Shown here: piece after piece, positions 43,699-51,181 of the stretch | Layout of the letters: every line of letters begins with the position of its first letter | Numbering within the stretch: the stretch's first letter is position 1 | Assembly: GCF_018449695.1 (NCBI RefSeq) | Contig: NZ_JAAVUY010000007.1 | Span: forward strand, 248,001-312,000 | Length of the DNA stretch: 64,000 nucleotides | Direction of reading: 5' to 3' | Origin: Bradyrhizobium sp. dw_411 | Lineage (GTDB): Bacteria; Pseudomonadota; Alphaproteobacteria; Rhizobiales; Xanthobacteraceae | Program-made: the position numbers and the translations under genes | Notes under the pieces: model-generated | What the model was told of the DNA's origin: nothing | Databases searched by the model: none | The model's input: only the letters and a program-made list of their open reading frames with translations

Positions 43699-45102
43699 TT
43701 ACGCCGCCCCCACCCAATTGCCATGAAACCCGTCGGGCACCCGATGCGCCAATTGCACCAGCGCGACGGGGCCGGCCTCGATATCCCCGGCATTGAACAC
43801 CGCCAGATCGCTGCGGTTTTCGCGGCCGCGGTAAACCGTAGCGAGCAGCCAGCCATCGCCCTCGGCCGCGTCGTCGCTCCGTGCCACGAACACCGGCTCG
43901 GAGATGCCATCGCCGGCCGGCAATTGATAATGCCCCAATCGCGATCCCGTGCCGTTGACATGCATGACCCCGGAAAAGGCGTTGAACATCGGCAAATCGG
44001 GATTGGCGCAGGCGTACCAGCCATGGTTGCTGGAGAGTCCGGCGCGGCGATCGTCGATGCGCGGGAATTCACCCTTGATGTCGTCGAGATAGGTTTGCGT
44101 GAAGCGATCGGTATTCCCCGCGAGATCGAAGATCCAGCGGCACAGCCGCGCGCGGGACTTGATAGGGTCGGTTGGAGAGCCGTCGGGATGGGTGAACAGC
44201 GGCGCCTCTTCACACTGCATGACGTCGGCGATGATGCGGTCGCCGTCCTCCCAGGCGTTCATGATATGGAAGACGTAGCAATTCTCGGCGCGAAACCAGA
44301 CGCTGTCGCCAGCGCTTCCATTGCGCTTCATCACGCCGACATAGGCGCCTTTTTCGGGCTCCCAGGCATAAGGCGGGCGGCCGCTCATCGCGCGCGTCAT
44401 GCTGCCGGTCAGTGGCAATATCGGAAACAGCAGATGATTTTCGGTGGCGACGAAGTCATGCACCATGCTGGTATAGGGCGCCTCAAAACGATCGAACCGC
44501 GTCACCACGCCGGAGGCATCGACCGATCCGAACGAGAGCGCCGGGGTGAACGGTCCGGCGGCATTGTAGCCGAAGAACATCATCTCGCCGGTGACGGGAT
44601 CGATCTTCGGATGGGCGGTGAAGGGGCCTTTGATGCCGCCGCCATAATTGCAGGAACCCAGCGTCGCCAGCGTACCGGGCTCGATCTCCATCGGCAGATG
44701 GGCTTCTTCCAGTGCGAGCAGGCGTCCGCCGTGAAAGATGATGTTGGTATTGGCGACGCCGCCATCCGGAATAGCCGTGGCCGGCGCGTCCGGCAGTTTG
44801 CGGCCGAAGCCGCCGAACAGCGCGCGGCCGGTATCATGCTCGGCCTGCCATTTCGGGGTGCGGACCCAGCGGTTGCGATAGCTGGCGCGGCCGTTCTCGA
44901 GATGGAAGGCGTGCAGCATGCCGTCGCCGACGAACCAGTGCGCGCCGGGGGCGTCGAATTGCGGATTGGGACCGTTGCGATAGAGCGTGCCGTTGAGTTC
45001 GCGCGGCAGTTCGCCTTTCACTTTCAGAAACGGCGCGTCGCATTCCATCGGAATGGGACCCTGATTGGAGAAGGCGGTGTCGGGCGCTGTCTGCTGTTGC
45101 AT
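43699..45102 (-). CDS. Carotenoid oxygenase family protein
   Basis: This 467-residue non-heme iron dioxygenase has the seven-bladed propeller layout of carotenoid cleavage and lignostilbene oxygenases. The four iron His are visible: FTAHPKIDPVTGEM, SMVHDFVATENHLLF, YVFHIMNAWEDGD and the C-terminal RVPDGFHGNW. The N-terminal block ELPRELNGTLYRNGPNP is typical. The substrate (apocarotenoid, stilbene or phenylpropanoid) is unknown. It is divergent from a TetR gene; a 19-bp operator-like palindrome lies 17 bp before its start codon, implying direct repression. Confidence 0.93.
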   Translation of the reverse strand: MQQQTAPDTAFSNQGPIPMECDAPFLKVKGELPRELNGTLYRNGPNPQFDAPGAHWFVGDGMLHAFHLENGRASYRNRWVRTPKWQAEHDTGRALFGGFGRKLPDAPATAIPDGGVANTNIIFHGGRLLALEEAHLPMEIEPGTLATLGSCNYGGGIKGPFTAHPKIDPVTGEMMFFGYNAAGPFTPALSFGSVDASGVVTRFDRFEAPYTSMVHDFVATENHLLFPILPLTGSMTRAMSGRPPYAWEPEKGAYVGVMKRNGSAGDSVWFRAENCYVFHIMNAWEDGDRIIADVMQCEEAPLFTHPDGSPTDPIKSRARLCRWIFDLAGNTDRFTQTYLDDIKGEFPRIDDRRAGLSSNHGWYACANPDLPMFNAFSGVMHVNGTGSRLGHYQLPAGDGISEPVFVARSDDAAEGDGWLLATVYRGRENRSDLAVFNAGDIEAGPVALVQLAHRVPDGFHGNWVGAA

Positions 45103-45118
45103 CGGTGGCTCCCTCCTT

Positions 45119-45137
45119 ATCTTTACATCGTAAAGAT
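45119..45137. promoter_or_regulatory. TetR-type operator 1
   Basis: A perfect palindrome, ATCTTTAC-ATC-GTAAAGAT (8-bp arms, 3-nt centre), lies immediately upstream of the carotenoid oxygenase start. The same sequence recurs 53 bp away. Size and symmetry suit a TetR dimer. Confidence 0.8.
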
Positions 45138-45171
45138 CAGATATCGCGGCTGGCTTCGAGCGTCAAGCGAA

Positions 45172-45190
45172 ATCTTTACAGTGTAAAAAT
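45172..45190. promoter_or_regulatory. TetR-type operator 2
   Basis: ATCTTTAC-AGT-GTAAAAAT matches operator 1 in 15 of the 16 arm positions. It lies 19 bp before the TetR start codon, so autoregulation is likely. The centre-to-centre distance to operator 1 is 53 bp, about five helical turns. Confidence 0.78.
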
Positions 45191-45209
45191 AGGAACTTAT
45201 AAGGCCGCG

Positions 45210-45938
45210 ATGGTGAAAAAATCCGACTCGGCCCTAACGCGCGTCCGGCTCACCGCGAAGGCGGCTTCCTCCGCACGAATGTCACGTCAACCGGCCGCAC
45301 CCCGGTCCAACGGCAGCTCCAGGGATGCGCCCTATCATCACGGTTCGCTGCGCGACGCCTTGCTGGAAGCTGCCGAGCGGGTGCTTGAACGCGAAGGACT
45401 GTCGGGACTGACGTTGCGCGCAGTGGCACGCGAGGCCGGCGTATCGCATGCCGCGCCGACCCATCACTTTGGAGACCTCGCAGGTCTTCTCAGCGAACTC
45501 GCCGCCATCGGGTTCCGGCAATTCAACGCCGCAATGGCCAAGGCCGGTGCCGCCGTCGATGGTTCTCCGGAGACGAGTTTGGCGCGGGCCAAGGCCTATG
45601 TCGGGTATGCGCAGGCCCATCCCGGCCTGTACGGGCTGATGTTTCGTACCGAGCGTCTCGACATGAAGCGGCCCGCGCTGGATCAGGCCGCCAGCGCCTC
45701 GTTCAGGGAATTGGTTGGCGCGGTCGGCGCCAGCCGTCACGAGCCAATTTCCGAACAGGCGATGTCGCTCGATCAGGCCGCTGCGATCGCACGCGCCTGG
45801 TGCCTGGTTCATGGTTTCACGATGCTGCTGCTCGATGGCCGGTTGTACAACATTCTCAAGCGATTGCCTCAGGGGGCGGATGCCGAAACCCTGCTCGATG
45901 CGATGTTGCGCGCACCCGTCGGCCGTCCGGGGGGATAA
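45210..45938 (+). CDS. TetR/AcrR family transcriptional regulator
   Basis: This 242-residue regulator has a basic N-terminal tail. The HTH domain follows (HHGSLRDALLEAAERVLE, GLSGLTLRAVAREAGVSHAAPTHHFG), then a TetR_C-like ligand domain (YVGYAQAHPGLYGLMFRTERLD). The ATG at 45210 lies just after operator 2; the frame is open upstream through the operators, which argues against an earlier start. It is the likely repressor of the divergent carotenoid oxygenase gene. Confidence 0.9.
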   Translation: MVKKSDSALTRVRLTAKAASSARMSRQPAAPRSNGSSRDAPYHHGSLRDALLEAAERVLEREGLSGLTLRAVAREAGVSHAAPTHHFGDLAGLLSELAAIGFRQFNAAMAKAGAAVDGSPETSLARAKAYVGYAQAHPGLYGLMFRTERLDMKRPALDQAASASFRELVGAVGASRHEPISEQAMSLDQAAAIARAWCLVHGFTMLLLDGRLYNILKRLPQGADAETLLDAMLRAPVGRPGG

Positions 45939-46054
45939 CGCGTTATCTGGGGAAGGTTTCGACAGGACGCGCGAAACACCTGACATTTGCGCGGAATCGA
46001 TCTAGAACCATAGCTTCGCTATCCCATCTCACTCGCGCGTCAGTTCCCGGATCC

Positions 46055-46774
46055 ATGCCTGCTATTCCCTTGAACAAACCCTATCGCGTTGGCCGTTCCC
46101 GTACCGGGTTAGGCCTCTTCGCCACCAAACCGATCAAGAAGGGCGCCAAAATCATCCGGTATTTTGGCCCGCTCTTGGATTCGCGGAAGAAGAAAGACGA
46201 CGCGATCGAGAACAAATATTTGTTCGAGCTCAACGGCCGCTGGACCATCGACGGATCGGTGCGCAAGAACATCGCGCGCTACATCAATCATGCCTGCAAG
46301 CCGAACGCGGAATCCGACGTCAGCGCGCGCAAGCGCAAGGTCGTGATCCGCGCGATCAAGAAGATCGAGCCCGGCGAAGAGATCAACTACGATTACGGCA
46401 CCGATTATTTCAAGGCGTATCTCAAGCCGATCGGCTGCAAATGCGACGCCTGCGAAAAGAAGCGCAAGAAGAAGCGTGCCGAGGCCAGAGCCGAACGGCT
46501 GCGCCTGAAGGCCAAGGAAGAAAAGAAGGCGCAGAAGAAGGCGCTGAAGGAAGCCGAGAAAAAGGCGGCCAAGGCCCGCCGGAAGAAGGCCGTGAAAGCG
46601 AAAGCGCAAAAGGCCCAACTTACGAACGGCAAGCTTTTGAACGGCCATAGCCAGCCCAAGGCGGCGCGAAAAAAATCGGCCGCCGCGAAGCCCAAGACTT
46701 CCGGAAAGACTTCTTCCATGAAGCTTGAGACTGTCGCAACGGCCGTTACTGCGGAAATGCAAGCCGCGGCCTAA
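46055..46774 (+). CDS. SET-domain protein with Lys/Ala-rich tail
   Basis: This 239-residue protein has a SET domain in residues 1-130: GRSRTGLGLFATKPIKKGAKI, ARYINHACKPNAESDV and GEEINYDYGTDYF, with a post-SET CKCDACEKK Cys cluster. A tail of about 100 residues made mostly of Lys, Ala, Glu and Arg follows, resembling histone H1-like bacterial tails. SET enzymes methylate lysines with S-adenosylmethionine; whether the tail is a DNA-binding arm or a self-substrate is unknown. The ATG at 46055 starts directly at the domain. It stands alone and is followed by repeats. Confidence 0.88.
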   Translation: MPAIPLNKPYRVGRSRTGLGLFATKPIKKGAKIIRYFGPLLDSRKKKDDAIENKYLFELNGRWTIDGSVRKNIARYINHACKPNAESDVSARKRKVVIRAIKKIEPGEEINYDYGTDYFKAYLKPIGCKCDACEKKRKKKRAEARAERLRLKAKEEKKAQKKALKEAEKKAAKARRKKAVKAKAQKAQLTNGKLLNGHSQPKAARKKSAAAKPKTSGKTSSMKLETVATAVTAEMQAAA

Positions 46775-46777
46775 CCT

Positions 46778-46889
46778 CGTAGGATGGGTTGAGCGCTTGC
46801 GAAACCCATCATCTGGCGCACCATTATCAGAGAAGTCATTTGGTCGGGCCGCGACGCGATGGGTATCGCTGCGCTCCACCCATCCTACG
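46778..46889. repeat. Inverted repeat, family C
   Basis: The arms CGTAGGATGGG (left) and CCCATCCTACG (right) enclose about 90 bp with further GAAACCCATC/GATGGGTATC pairing. Related arms (GTAGGG-GG ... CCACCCTACG) bound 49159-49244 and 50283-50375. Confidence 0.85.
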
Positions 46890-46904
46890 CACTTCGATGG
46901 CTCC

Positions 46905-46999
46905 ATCCTTCGAGACGCGCGCTATTGCGCGCTCCTCAGGATGAGGTCTGAGAACCCTCATGGTGAGGAGCGCGACTTCGCGCGTCTCGAACCATGAGG
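46905..46999. repeat. Inverted repeat, family D
   Basis: CTTCGAGACGCGCGCTATTG (left) pairs with the right side ending GCGCGTCTCGAACC; an inner CTCAGGATGAGG and CCTCATGGTGAGG form further hairpins. It lies directly behind the family C element, making a composite intergenic repeat block. Confidence 0.85.
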
Positions 47000-47042
47000 C
47001 CACGAACGAAGTAGCGATGACTCGAAGGAGCCGGAAAAGGCT

Positions 47043-47441
47043 CTAAACCGCCAGCGCATCACTGCTCCGGCGCAAGCCGATATATTGCAGCTCCGCCAGC
47101 GCGCCGGGTACGATGGCCTGTGCCGCGATAAAGATCTGACCCAGCAAATTCGGCGTCACGGCGCTGGAAAACAGCAGCGCGATGCTGGCGATGGTCCATG
47201 CTGTATTCCCCGCGATGACCATGATCACCAGCAGCTTCGGCATCGATTGCCGCGTCGCCAGCCATCCGACCAGCGCGGTATAGGCGATCAGAAACAGACC
47301 GGTCTCGCACAACAACGGCTCCGGCAAACCAAACAGCGGCGCTAGTTCGGCTGCGCCAAACGTCAGCAACACGGCCATCATGCCGCTGGCGATGGTGTCG
47401 AGCAGGAAGGCGCGGCGAAACAATGGGGATGCTTGGATCAT
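47043..47441 (-). CDS. Four-helix membrane protein, unknown function
   Basis: This 132-residue protein has about four transmembrane segments (RAFLLDTIASGMMAVLLTFG, LFLIAYTALVGWLAT, LLVIMVIAGNTAWTIASIAL, IAAQAIVPGAL) and short loops. It lies 40 bp behind another small gene on the same strand; both are divergent from the XRE/MmyB-type regulator gene, so they are probably its targets. I do not recognise the family. Confidence 0.78.
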   Translation of the reverse strand: MIQASPLFRRAFLLDTIASGMMAVLLTFGAAELAPLFGLPEPLLCETGLFLIAYTALVGWLATRQSMPKLLVIMVIAGNTAWTIASIALLFSSAVTPNLLGQIFIAAQAIVPGALAELQYIGLRRSSDALAV

Positions 47442-47481
47442 GGCAGTTCTCCTTTTCTAAGTTGGATCGATCGCGAGGGAG

Positions 47482-47712
47482 TTAGCGCGCCAGTGACCGG
47501 CGCCAGTTGCGGAGCTGACGGAGCAGGCGCTTCGGGCACAGCGTCTTGCCGACGCTGCTCTCGACCGCCTGCACATGCGCGAACACGAACACACCGGTGT
47601 GGTGCACCAGCGGCTCGGGCATGTTGAGCGAACGGGCTAATATCCGGGTCGCCAGGTTGAGCATCCATGGCAGGATGCCGGCGGGTGAGAGGGGGCTGGA
47701 TCGCGTGTTCAT
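47482..47712 (-). CDS. Small protein, unknown function
   Basis: This 76-residue protein starts MNTRSSPLSPAGILPWMLNL. It continues with an amphipathic stretch and LVHHTGVFVFAHVQAVESSV and ends very basic (RLLRQLRNWRRSLAR). The second of two nearby ATGs (47712) is chosen because AGGAG lies 6 bp before it. First gene of a probable two-gene unit with the membrane protein at 47043. Confidence 0.6.
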   Translation of the reverse strand: MNTRSSPLSPAGILPWMLNLATRILARSLNMPEPLVHHTGVFVFAHVQAVESSVGKTLCPKRLLRQLRNWRRSLAR

Positions 47713-47760
47713 GGTCATCTCCTGTGCTGGCGAAGATGACCCGGCCCGTGAGGCAGTTCG

Positions 47761-47777
47761 ATTACCTCGGACGTAAT
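47761..47777. promoter_or_regulatory. Operator-like palindrome of the XRE/MmyB regulator
   Basis: ATTACCTC-G-GACGTAAT is symmetric at 7 of 8 arm positions. It lies in the 100-bp gap between the divergent small gene and the regulator, 36 bp before the regulator start. XRE-type dimers commonly bind sites of this size; the assignment is inference. Confidence 0.6.
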
Positions 47778-47812
47778 GGAACGCATGAAATTCACATGGT
47801 AGGTTTTTCACC

Positions 47813-48634
47813 ATGAGCACACACACCGCCACGGCGCGAACTGAGCGTCCCCAGCCCGTCCATATCGGCGATCACCTGCGCGAGTGGCGGCAGCGCCGCC
47901 ATCTCAGCCAGCTTGATCTGGCCGGTGACGCCGAGATTTCCGCGCGTCATTTGAGCTTTGTCGAAACCGGCCGCGCCGCGCCGTCGCGCGACATGGTGCT
48001 GAAGCTCGCCGAGCGGCTCAACGTGCCCTTGCGCGAGCGCAACGTGCTATTGGTGGCGGCAGGATTTGCGCCGGCGTTTCCGCAGCGCACGCTGGACGAT
48101 CCCGCGCTGAAAGCCGCGCGGGCTGCGATCGATCTGGTGCTGAAGGCGCATGAACCCAACCCGGCGTTGGCCTATGACCGGCACTGGAATCTGGTGTCCG
48201 CCAACCGCATGGTGATGCCGCTATTGCAGGGCGTTCCGGCGCGCCTGCTCGGCCAGCCCGTCAACATCCTGCGTCTCGCGTTTCATCCCGAAGCGCTGGC
48301 GGTGCGCACGGTCAACGTCGCCGAATGGTGCGGGCACCTATTGGAACGTTTGCACCGCCAGTGCGAGATCACGGCCGATCCGGGACTGATCAAACTCTAT
48401 CACGAGCTCAAGGCCTACCCGATCCCGGCGCGGTCCGCTCCGCTGCCGCCGGACAACGTCGCGATCCCTTTCAAGCTAAGGTTCGGCAACGACGTCCTGA
48501 GCTTCATGTCGGCGACGATGATTTTCGGAACACCAGTCGACGTCACGCTGTCGGAAATGGCGCTGGAGACGTTCTTTCCGGCGGATGACCTGACCGCCGA
48601 GCGGCTGCGGGCGATGGCGGCGGGGTTTAAGTAG
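47813..48634 (+). CDS. XRE family regulator with MmyB-like ligand domain
   Basis: This 273-residue regulator has an N-terminal lambda-repressor-type HTH (LREWRQRRHLSQLDLAGDAEISARHLSFVETGRAAPSRDMVLKLAERL split across about residues 22-75). A C-terminal MmyB-like domain follows, with NPALAYDRHWNLVSANRMVM, FHPEALAVRTVNVAEW and FFPADDLTAERLRA. It is divergent from two small genes. Relatives control neighbouring oxidoreductase genes, but none is present here. Confidence 0.9.
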   Translation: MSTHTATARTERPQPVHIGDHLREWRQRRHLSQLDLAGDAEISARHLSFVETGRAAPSRDMVLKLAERLNVPLRERNVLLVAAGFAPAFPQRTLDDPALKAARAAIDLVLKAHEPNPALAYDRHWNLVSANRMVMPLLQGVPARLLGQPVNILRLAFHPEALAVRTVNVAEWCGHLLERLHRQCEITADPGLIKLYHELKAYPIPARSAPLPPDNVAIPFKLRFGNDVLSFMSATMIFGTPVDVTLSEMALETFFPADDLTAERLRAMAAGFK

Positions 48635-48716
48635 TGACTGCGTTTTTTGACGGCTGACCGTGGGATGCGTCGTGCTATGGTCGCGCTATACTGATTTGCC
48701 GCAGCAGGATGACTGC

Positions 48717-49172
48717 ATGAAAACTAAAAGGCACTATCGCCCCGATTTAGAATGGAGCAAATGGGTCGCCGAGTCCGTGGTTGACGAACTCTCGGTGGCA
48801 AAGTTGATCCCCGAGGATCAGGTCAATTGGGCAAGAGATATTGTTGCGCAGGACATCCATATCAAGCTGCTTGCTGGCTGGCGGCCCCAAGAGAACGTAT
48901 CCTCTTGGCGAATGCCCTACGGATTAAACAATCAATTCATGAAAGCGTTAAGCGGCCTAATTGACGACTGGTGCGACAAACGATGCCTCCGCCCTCTGTC
49001 GCGCGTTCTTGGTCCTTTTTTGAACTTCAACGGCTTGACGGATGGATGGGCCGACTTAGCAACGGGCCTGAAAAGTGTTCGCGCCCAGGATCAGAGCGCA
49101 TTGAGCTCGGAAGAAATGGCCATTATCAACGGCCTCATCCAAACAACAGATGAAGCCCGTAGGGCGGATTAG
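48717..49172 (+). CDS. Hypothetical protein of unknown function
   Basis: This 151-residue soluble protein begins MKTKRHYRPDLEWSKWVAES, with LAGWRPQENVSSWRMPYGLN and LSRVLGPFLNFNGLTDGW. No signal or membrane segment and no family recognised. Base composition is visibly lower in GC than in the genes on both sides, suggesting acquisition. The last codons (RRAD) and the TAG stop lie inside the family C repeat, so the true C-terminus may have been altered by repeat insertion. The ATG at 48717 follows AGGA. Confidence 0.7.
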   Translation: MKTKRHYRPDLEWSKWVAESVVDELSVAKLIPEDQVNWARDIVAQDIHIKLLAGWRPQENVSSWRMPYGLNNQFMKALSGLIDDWCDKRCLRPLSRVLGPFLNFNGLTDGWADLATGLKSVRAQDQSALSSEEMAIINGLIQTTDEARRAD

Positions 49173-49244
49173 CCGAAGGCGTAATCTGCCATCTTTTTTC
49201 TTTTCGCTGCGGTGGGTTACGCCTGCGGCTAACCCACCCTACGC
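49159..49244. repeat. Inverted repeat, family C-like
   Basis: GTAGGGCGGATTAGCCGAAG and GGCTAACCCACCCTACG arms flank a TTTTTTCTTTT centre. The left arm contains the stop codon of the hypothetical gene before it. Confidence 0.85.
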
Positions 49245-49287
49245 ACCGTCAAAGGACTGCGCTCAATGCGAGCCCATGCTGTCGTGC

Positions 49288-50166
49288 TCACGTCGCAGGC
49301 CGAACCGTCGCTAATCCTGGGTTCGGCAACCGATTGGCCGCTTCATCAGGATTACTGCGCAGCACACGATGGGCCGCTGGAATAGCTCGCGTCGCCGGAA
49401 GCACGATGACTTTTGCGCCGACTTTCACCCGCTCATAGAGATCGGTGACGTCGTCATTGGTCAGCCGGATACAACCGGACGAAACCCGCTTCCCGATCGT
49501 GTCGGGCTTGTTAGTGCCGTGAATTCTGTATTCGGTCTCGCCCAGATACATGGCCCGGGCGCCGAGCGGATTGCCGGGGCCGCCCGCCATAAACCGCGGT
49601 AGGTACGGCTGACGCAAAACCATTTCGGCAGGCGGACGCCAATCCGGCCATTCTGTTTTCCTGGCCACGGTCTGTTCACCGGACCACGTAAAACCCTCGC
49701 GGCCGACGCCGATGCCGTAGCGCATCGCCTGCTTGCCGTTGAGCACGAGATAAAGAAAGGTATTTCCGGTGTCGACAACGACAGTTCCCGGCGCTTCGTG
49801 GCTGATGTAATCGACGACCTGCCGAACAAGTTTTCCGGGAGCGTCCGCGGCTTTTGGAAGTTCCACCTCGGGCGCTGGAATTGAAGCCGGAGCAGGAGCA
49901 ATGGCAGGCGCCGGAACCGGCGCAGGAGCCTGAGCTTGAAGCTGTGCCTGAACCGGAGCAGGGGCCACCGCAGCCGGTGCCGGCGGAGGCGTCAGCGCGG
50001 CCTGATGCGTGGAGGGACGCTTCGGTTGAACTGTTGCCGGACGCGACAGCAAGGCATAGCCCATTGCGCCGACAGCGATGACGACGACAGCTATTTTGCC
50101 GGCCATCGGCAACGCAAACGTCTCGGTCTTTCCGCGTTTGGCCCGCTTCGCCGATGTTTTCGCCAA
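49288..50166 (-). CDS. L,D-transpeptidase (YkuD domain)
   Basis: This 292-residue enzyme has a basic N-terminus, a membrane anchor (IAVVVIAVGAMGYALLS) and a Pro/Ala/Gln linker. The YkuD domain follows with HGTNKPDTIGKRVSSGCIRLTNDD, where Cys is the catalytic nucleophile. The common SHGC signature is SSGC here, a variant I recall from rhizobial ErfK-like proteins. It makes 3-3 cross-links in peptidoglycan or anchors proteins to it. Single gene flanked by repeats. Confidence 0.92.
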   Translation of the reverse strand: MAKTSAKRAKRGKTETFALPMAGKIAVVVIAVGAMGYALLSRPATVQPKRPSTHQAALTPPPAPAAVAPAPVQAQLQAQAPAPVPAPAIAPAPASIPAPEVELPKAADAPGKLVRQVVDYISHEAPGTVVVDTGNTFLYLVLNGKQAMRYGIGVGREGFTWSGEQTVARKTEWPDWRPPAEMVLRQPYLPRFMAGGPGNPLGARAMYLGETEYRIHGTNKPDTIGKRVSSGCIRLTNDDVTDLYERVKVGAKVIVLPATRAIPAAHRVLRSNPDEAANRLPNPGLATVRPAT

Positions 50167-50282
50167 TTACCTTCTCCCACATTCCCGTGCCCGGGACTGG
50201 ATAGGCCGGCATCTTTTAAAAAATACCCAAGCGGTTTTGGTCAGATTTGAGTATCGTTAATCGTCGTTAACGCGCGCGAGTC

Positions 50283-50375
50283 CGTAGGGTGGGCAAAGCG
50301 CCAGCGTGCCCACCAACTTGCCTCAACGCTGGAAGATGGTGGGCACGGCGCAAGCGCGCCTTTGCCCACCCTACG
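50283..50375. repeat. Inverted repeat, family C-like
   Basis: CGTAGGGTGGGCAAAGCGCC and GGCGCG-CTTTGCCCACCCTACG arms pair over about 20 bases, with an inner GTGCCCACC/GGTGGGCAC hairpin. It is immediately followed by a family A element. Confidence 0.9.
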
Positions 50376-50383
50376 ATTCTGTC

Positions 50384-50466
50384 GTCATTGCGAGGAGCGA
50401 AGCGACGAAGCAATCCATTCTTTCTTTGCGCGGCACTATGGATTGCTTCGCTTCGCTCGCAATGAC
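50384..50466. repeat. REP-like family A copy
   Basis: GTCATTGCGAGGAGCGAAGC and GCTTCGCTTCGCTCGCAATGAC arms, near identical to the 37230 copy including the CATTCTTTCTTT spacer. With the element before it, this forms a double repeat block. Confidence 0.9.
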
Positions 50467-50522
50467 GATGTTGAGACTTTCGACTACCCGACGGGCAAAT
50501 CACGTCACCTTCCGCTGATCGC

Positions 50523-50708
50523 ATGTCCAGTCCCTTCGGTAAAAATATTCTGGTTTTCCGAAATCGCAAATCGGTCTATATCCATGCTCATCCCGTCTCA
50601 TCTGAGGGGCGGCTCGCGATCGTCACGGACGCGGGACGGGATGCGGTGGACGCGGATGTGCCTTTGACGAACGGCGCGATAGCGGACGGCGAAGTCGTGT
50701 GGTCCTGA
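50523..50708 (+). CDS. Doubtful small ORF in a repeat-rich region
   Basis: An open frame of 61 codons (MSSPFGKNILVFRNRKSVYI ... TNGAIADGEVVWS) with no clear Shine-Dalgarno sequence. I believe segments like this one are dispersed in Bradyrhizobium genomes next to the structured element that follows, but this is from memory and unverified. It may be part of that element rather than a gene. Confidence 0.3.
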   Translation: MSSPFGKNILVFRNRKSVYIHAHPVSSEGRLAIVTDAGRDAVDADVPLTNGAIADGEVVWS

Positions 50709-50731
50709 CGCCTCGACGCTGGCGTCAAGTT

Positions 50732-50925
50732 CCTGAGAAGCAAGCTTCTCAGGGATGACGGTGGCAAAAGAGCCCGATCACCGGGGAGAGCACGAAGTAA
50801 GCCGTAAACCATTGCGCGGGGAATGCCGGGTGATTCCGGTGTGACCTGACTAACGCGTGTGCTTTCACCTTACTACCGTTGCACACGCGGTTGCGGGCGC
50901 GCCAGGCGCCCGGCATTCCCTGCGC
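50732..50925 (+). other. Nested-stem element, candidate structured RNA or mobile repeat
   Basis: A 10-bp perfect hairpin (50732-50741 with 50744-50753) is followed by a long outer stem of 17 bp with one mismatch (50814-50830 with 50909-50925). This encloses a 9-bp stem CGCGTGTGC/GCACACGCG (50854-50862 with 50881-50889) and a GGGCGC/GCGCCC hairpin (50895-50900 with 50906-50911). No protein explains the symmetry. Confidence 0.6.
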
Positions 50926-50988
50926 CCTCTGAAGGGAGGGCGGGAGTTGCACATATAATTCGGGCGCTTTGCGTCGCGATCGCTCACT

Positions 50989-51068
50989 CGTCATGCCCGG
51001 ACTTGATCCGGGCATCCATCCATCTTCGCAGAAGAAGATGGATCACCGGGTCAAGCCCGGTGATGACG
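50989..51068. repeat. Inverted repeat, family E
   Basis: Arms CGTCATGCCCGG and CCGGTGATGACG enclose two internal hairpins, GGACTTGATCC and CATCTTC/GAAGATG, plus ACCGGGTCAAGCCCGGT. It lies just upstream of the DsbA-family gene and would sit in its leader if transcribed. Confidence 0.85.
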
Positions 51069-51181
51069 ACCTAAAAATGTTTCACGACGTTGAGAGAATA
51101 TCGTCCTTGCAGGGATCCCGCTCACTTGCCGAGGCCAGGACGGCCCATTATCTTTGGGACTTCCAAAAACGAGGACGCCCG

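Noticed and set aside
46778..46999. Insertion sequence
   Set aside because: Terminal inverted repeats are present, but there is no transposase frame and the element is only about 200 bp; REP-like units explain it better.
49288..50166. Inactive L,D-transpeptidase because SHGC is SSGC
   Set aside because: The catalytic Cys, the upstream HGT and the following I-R-L are intact, and the Ser variant is, to my memory, common in rhizobial members.
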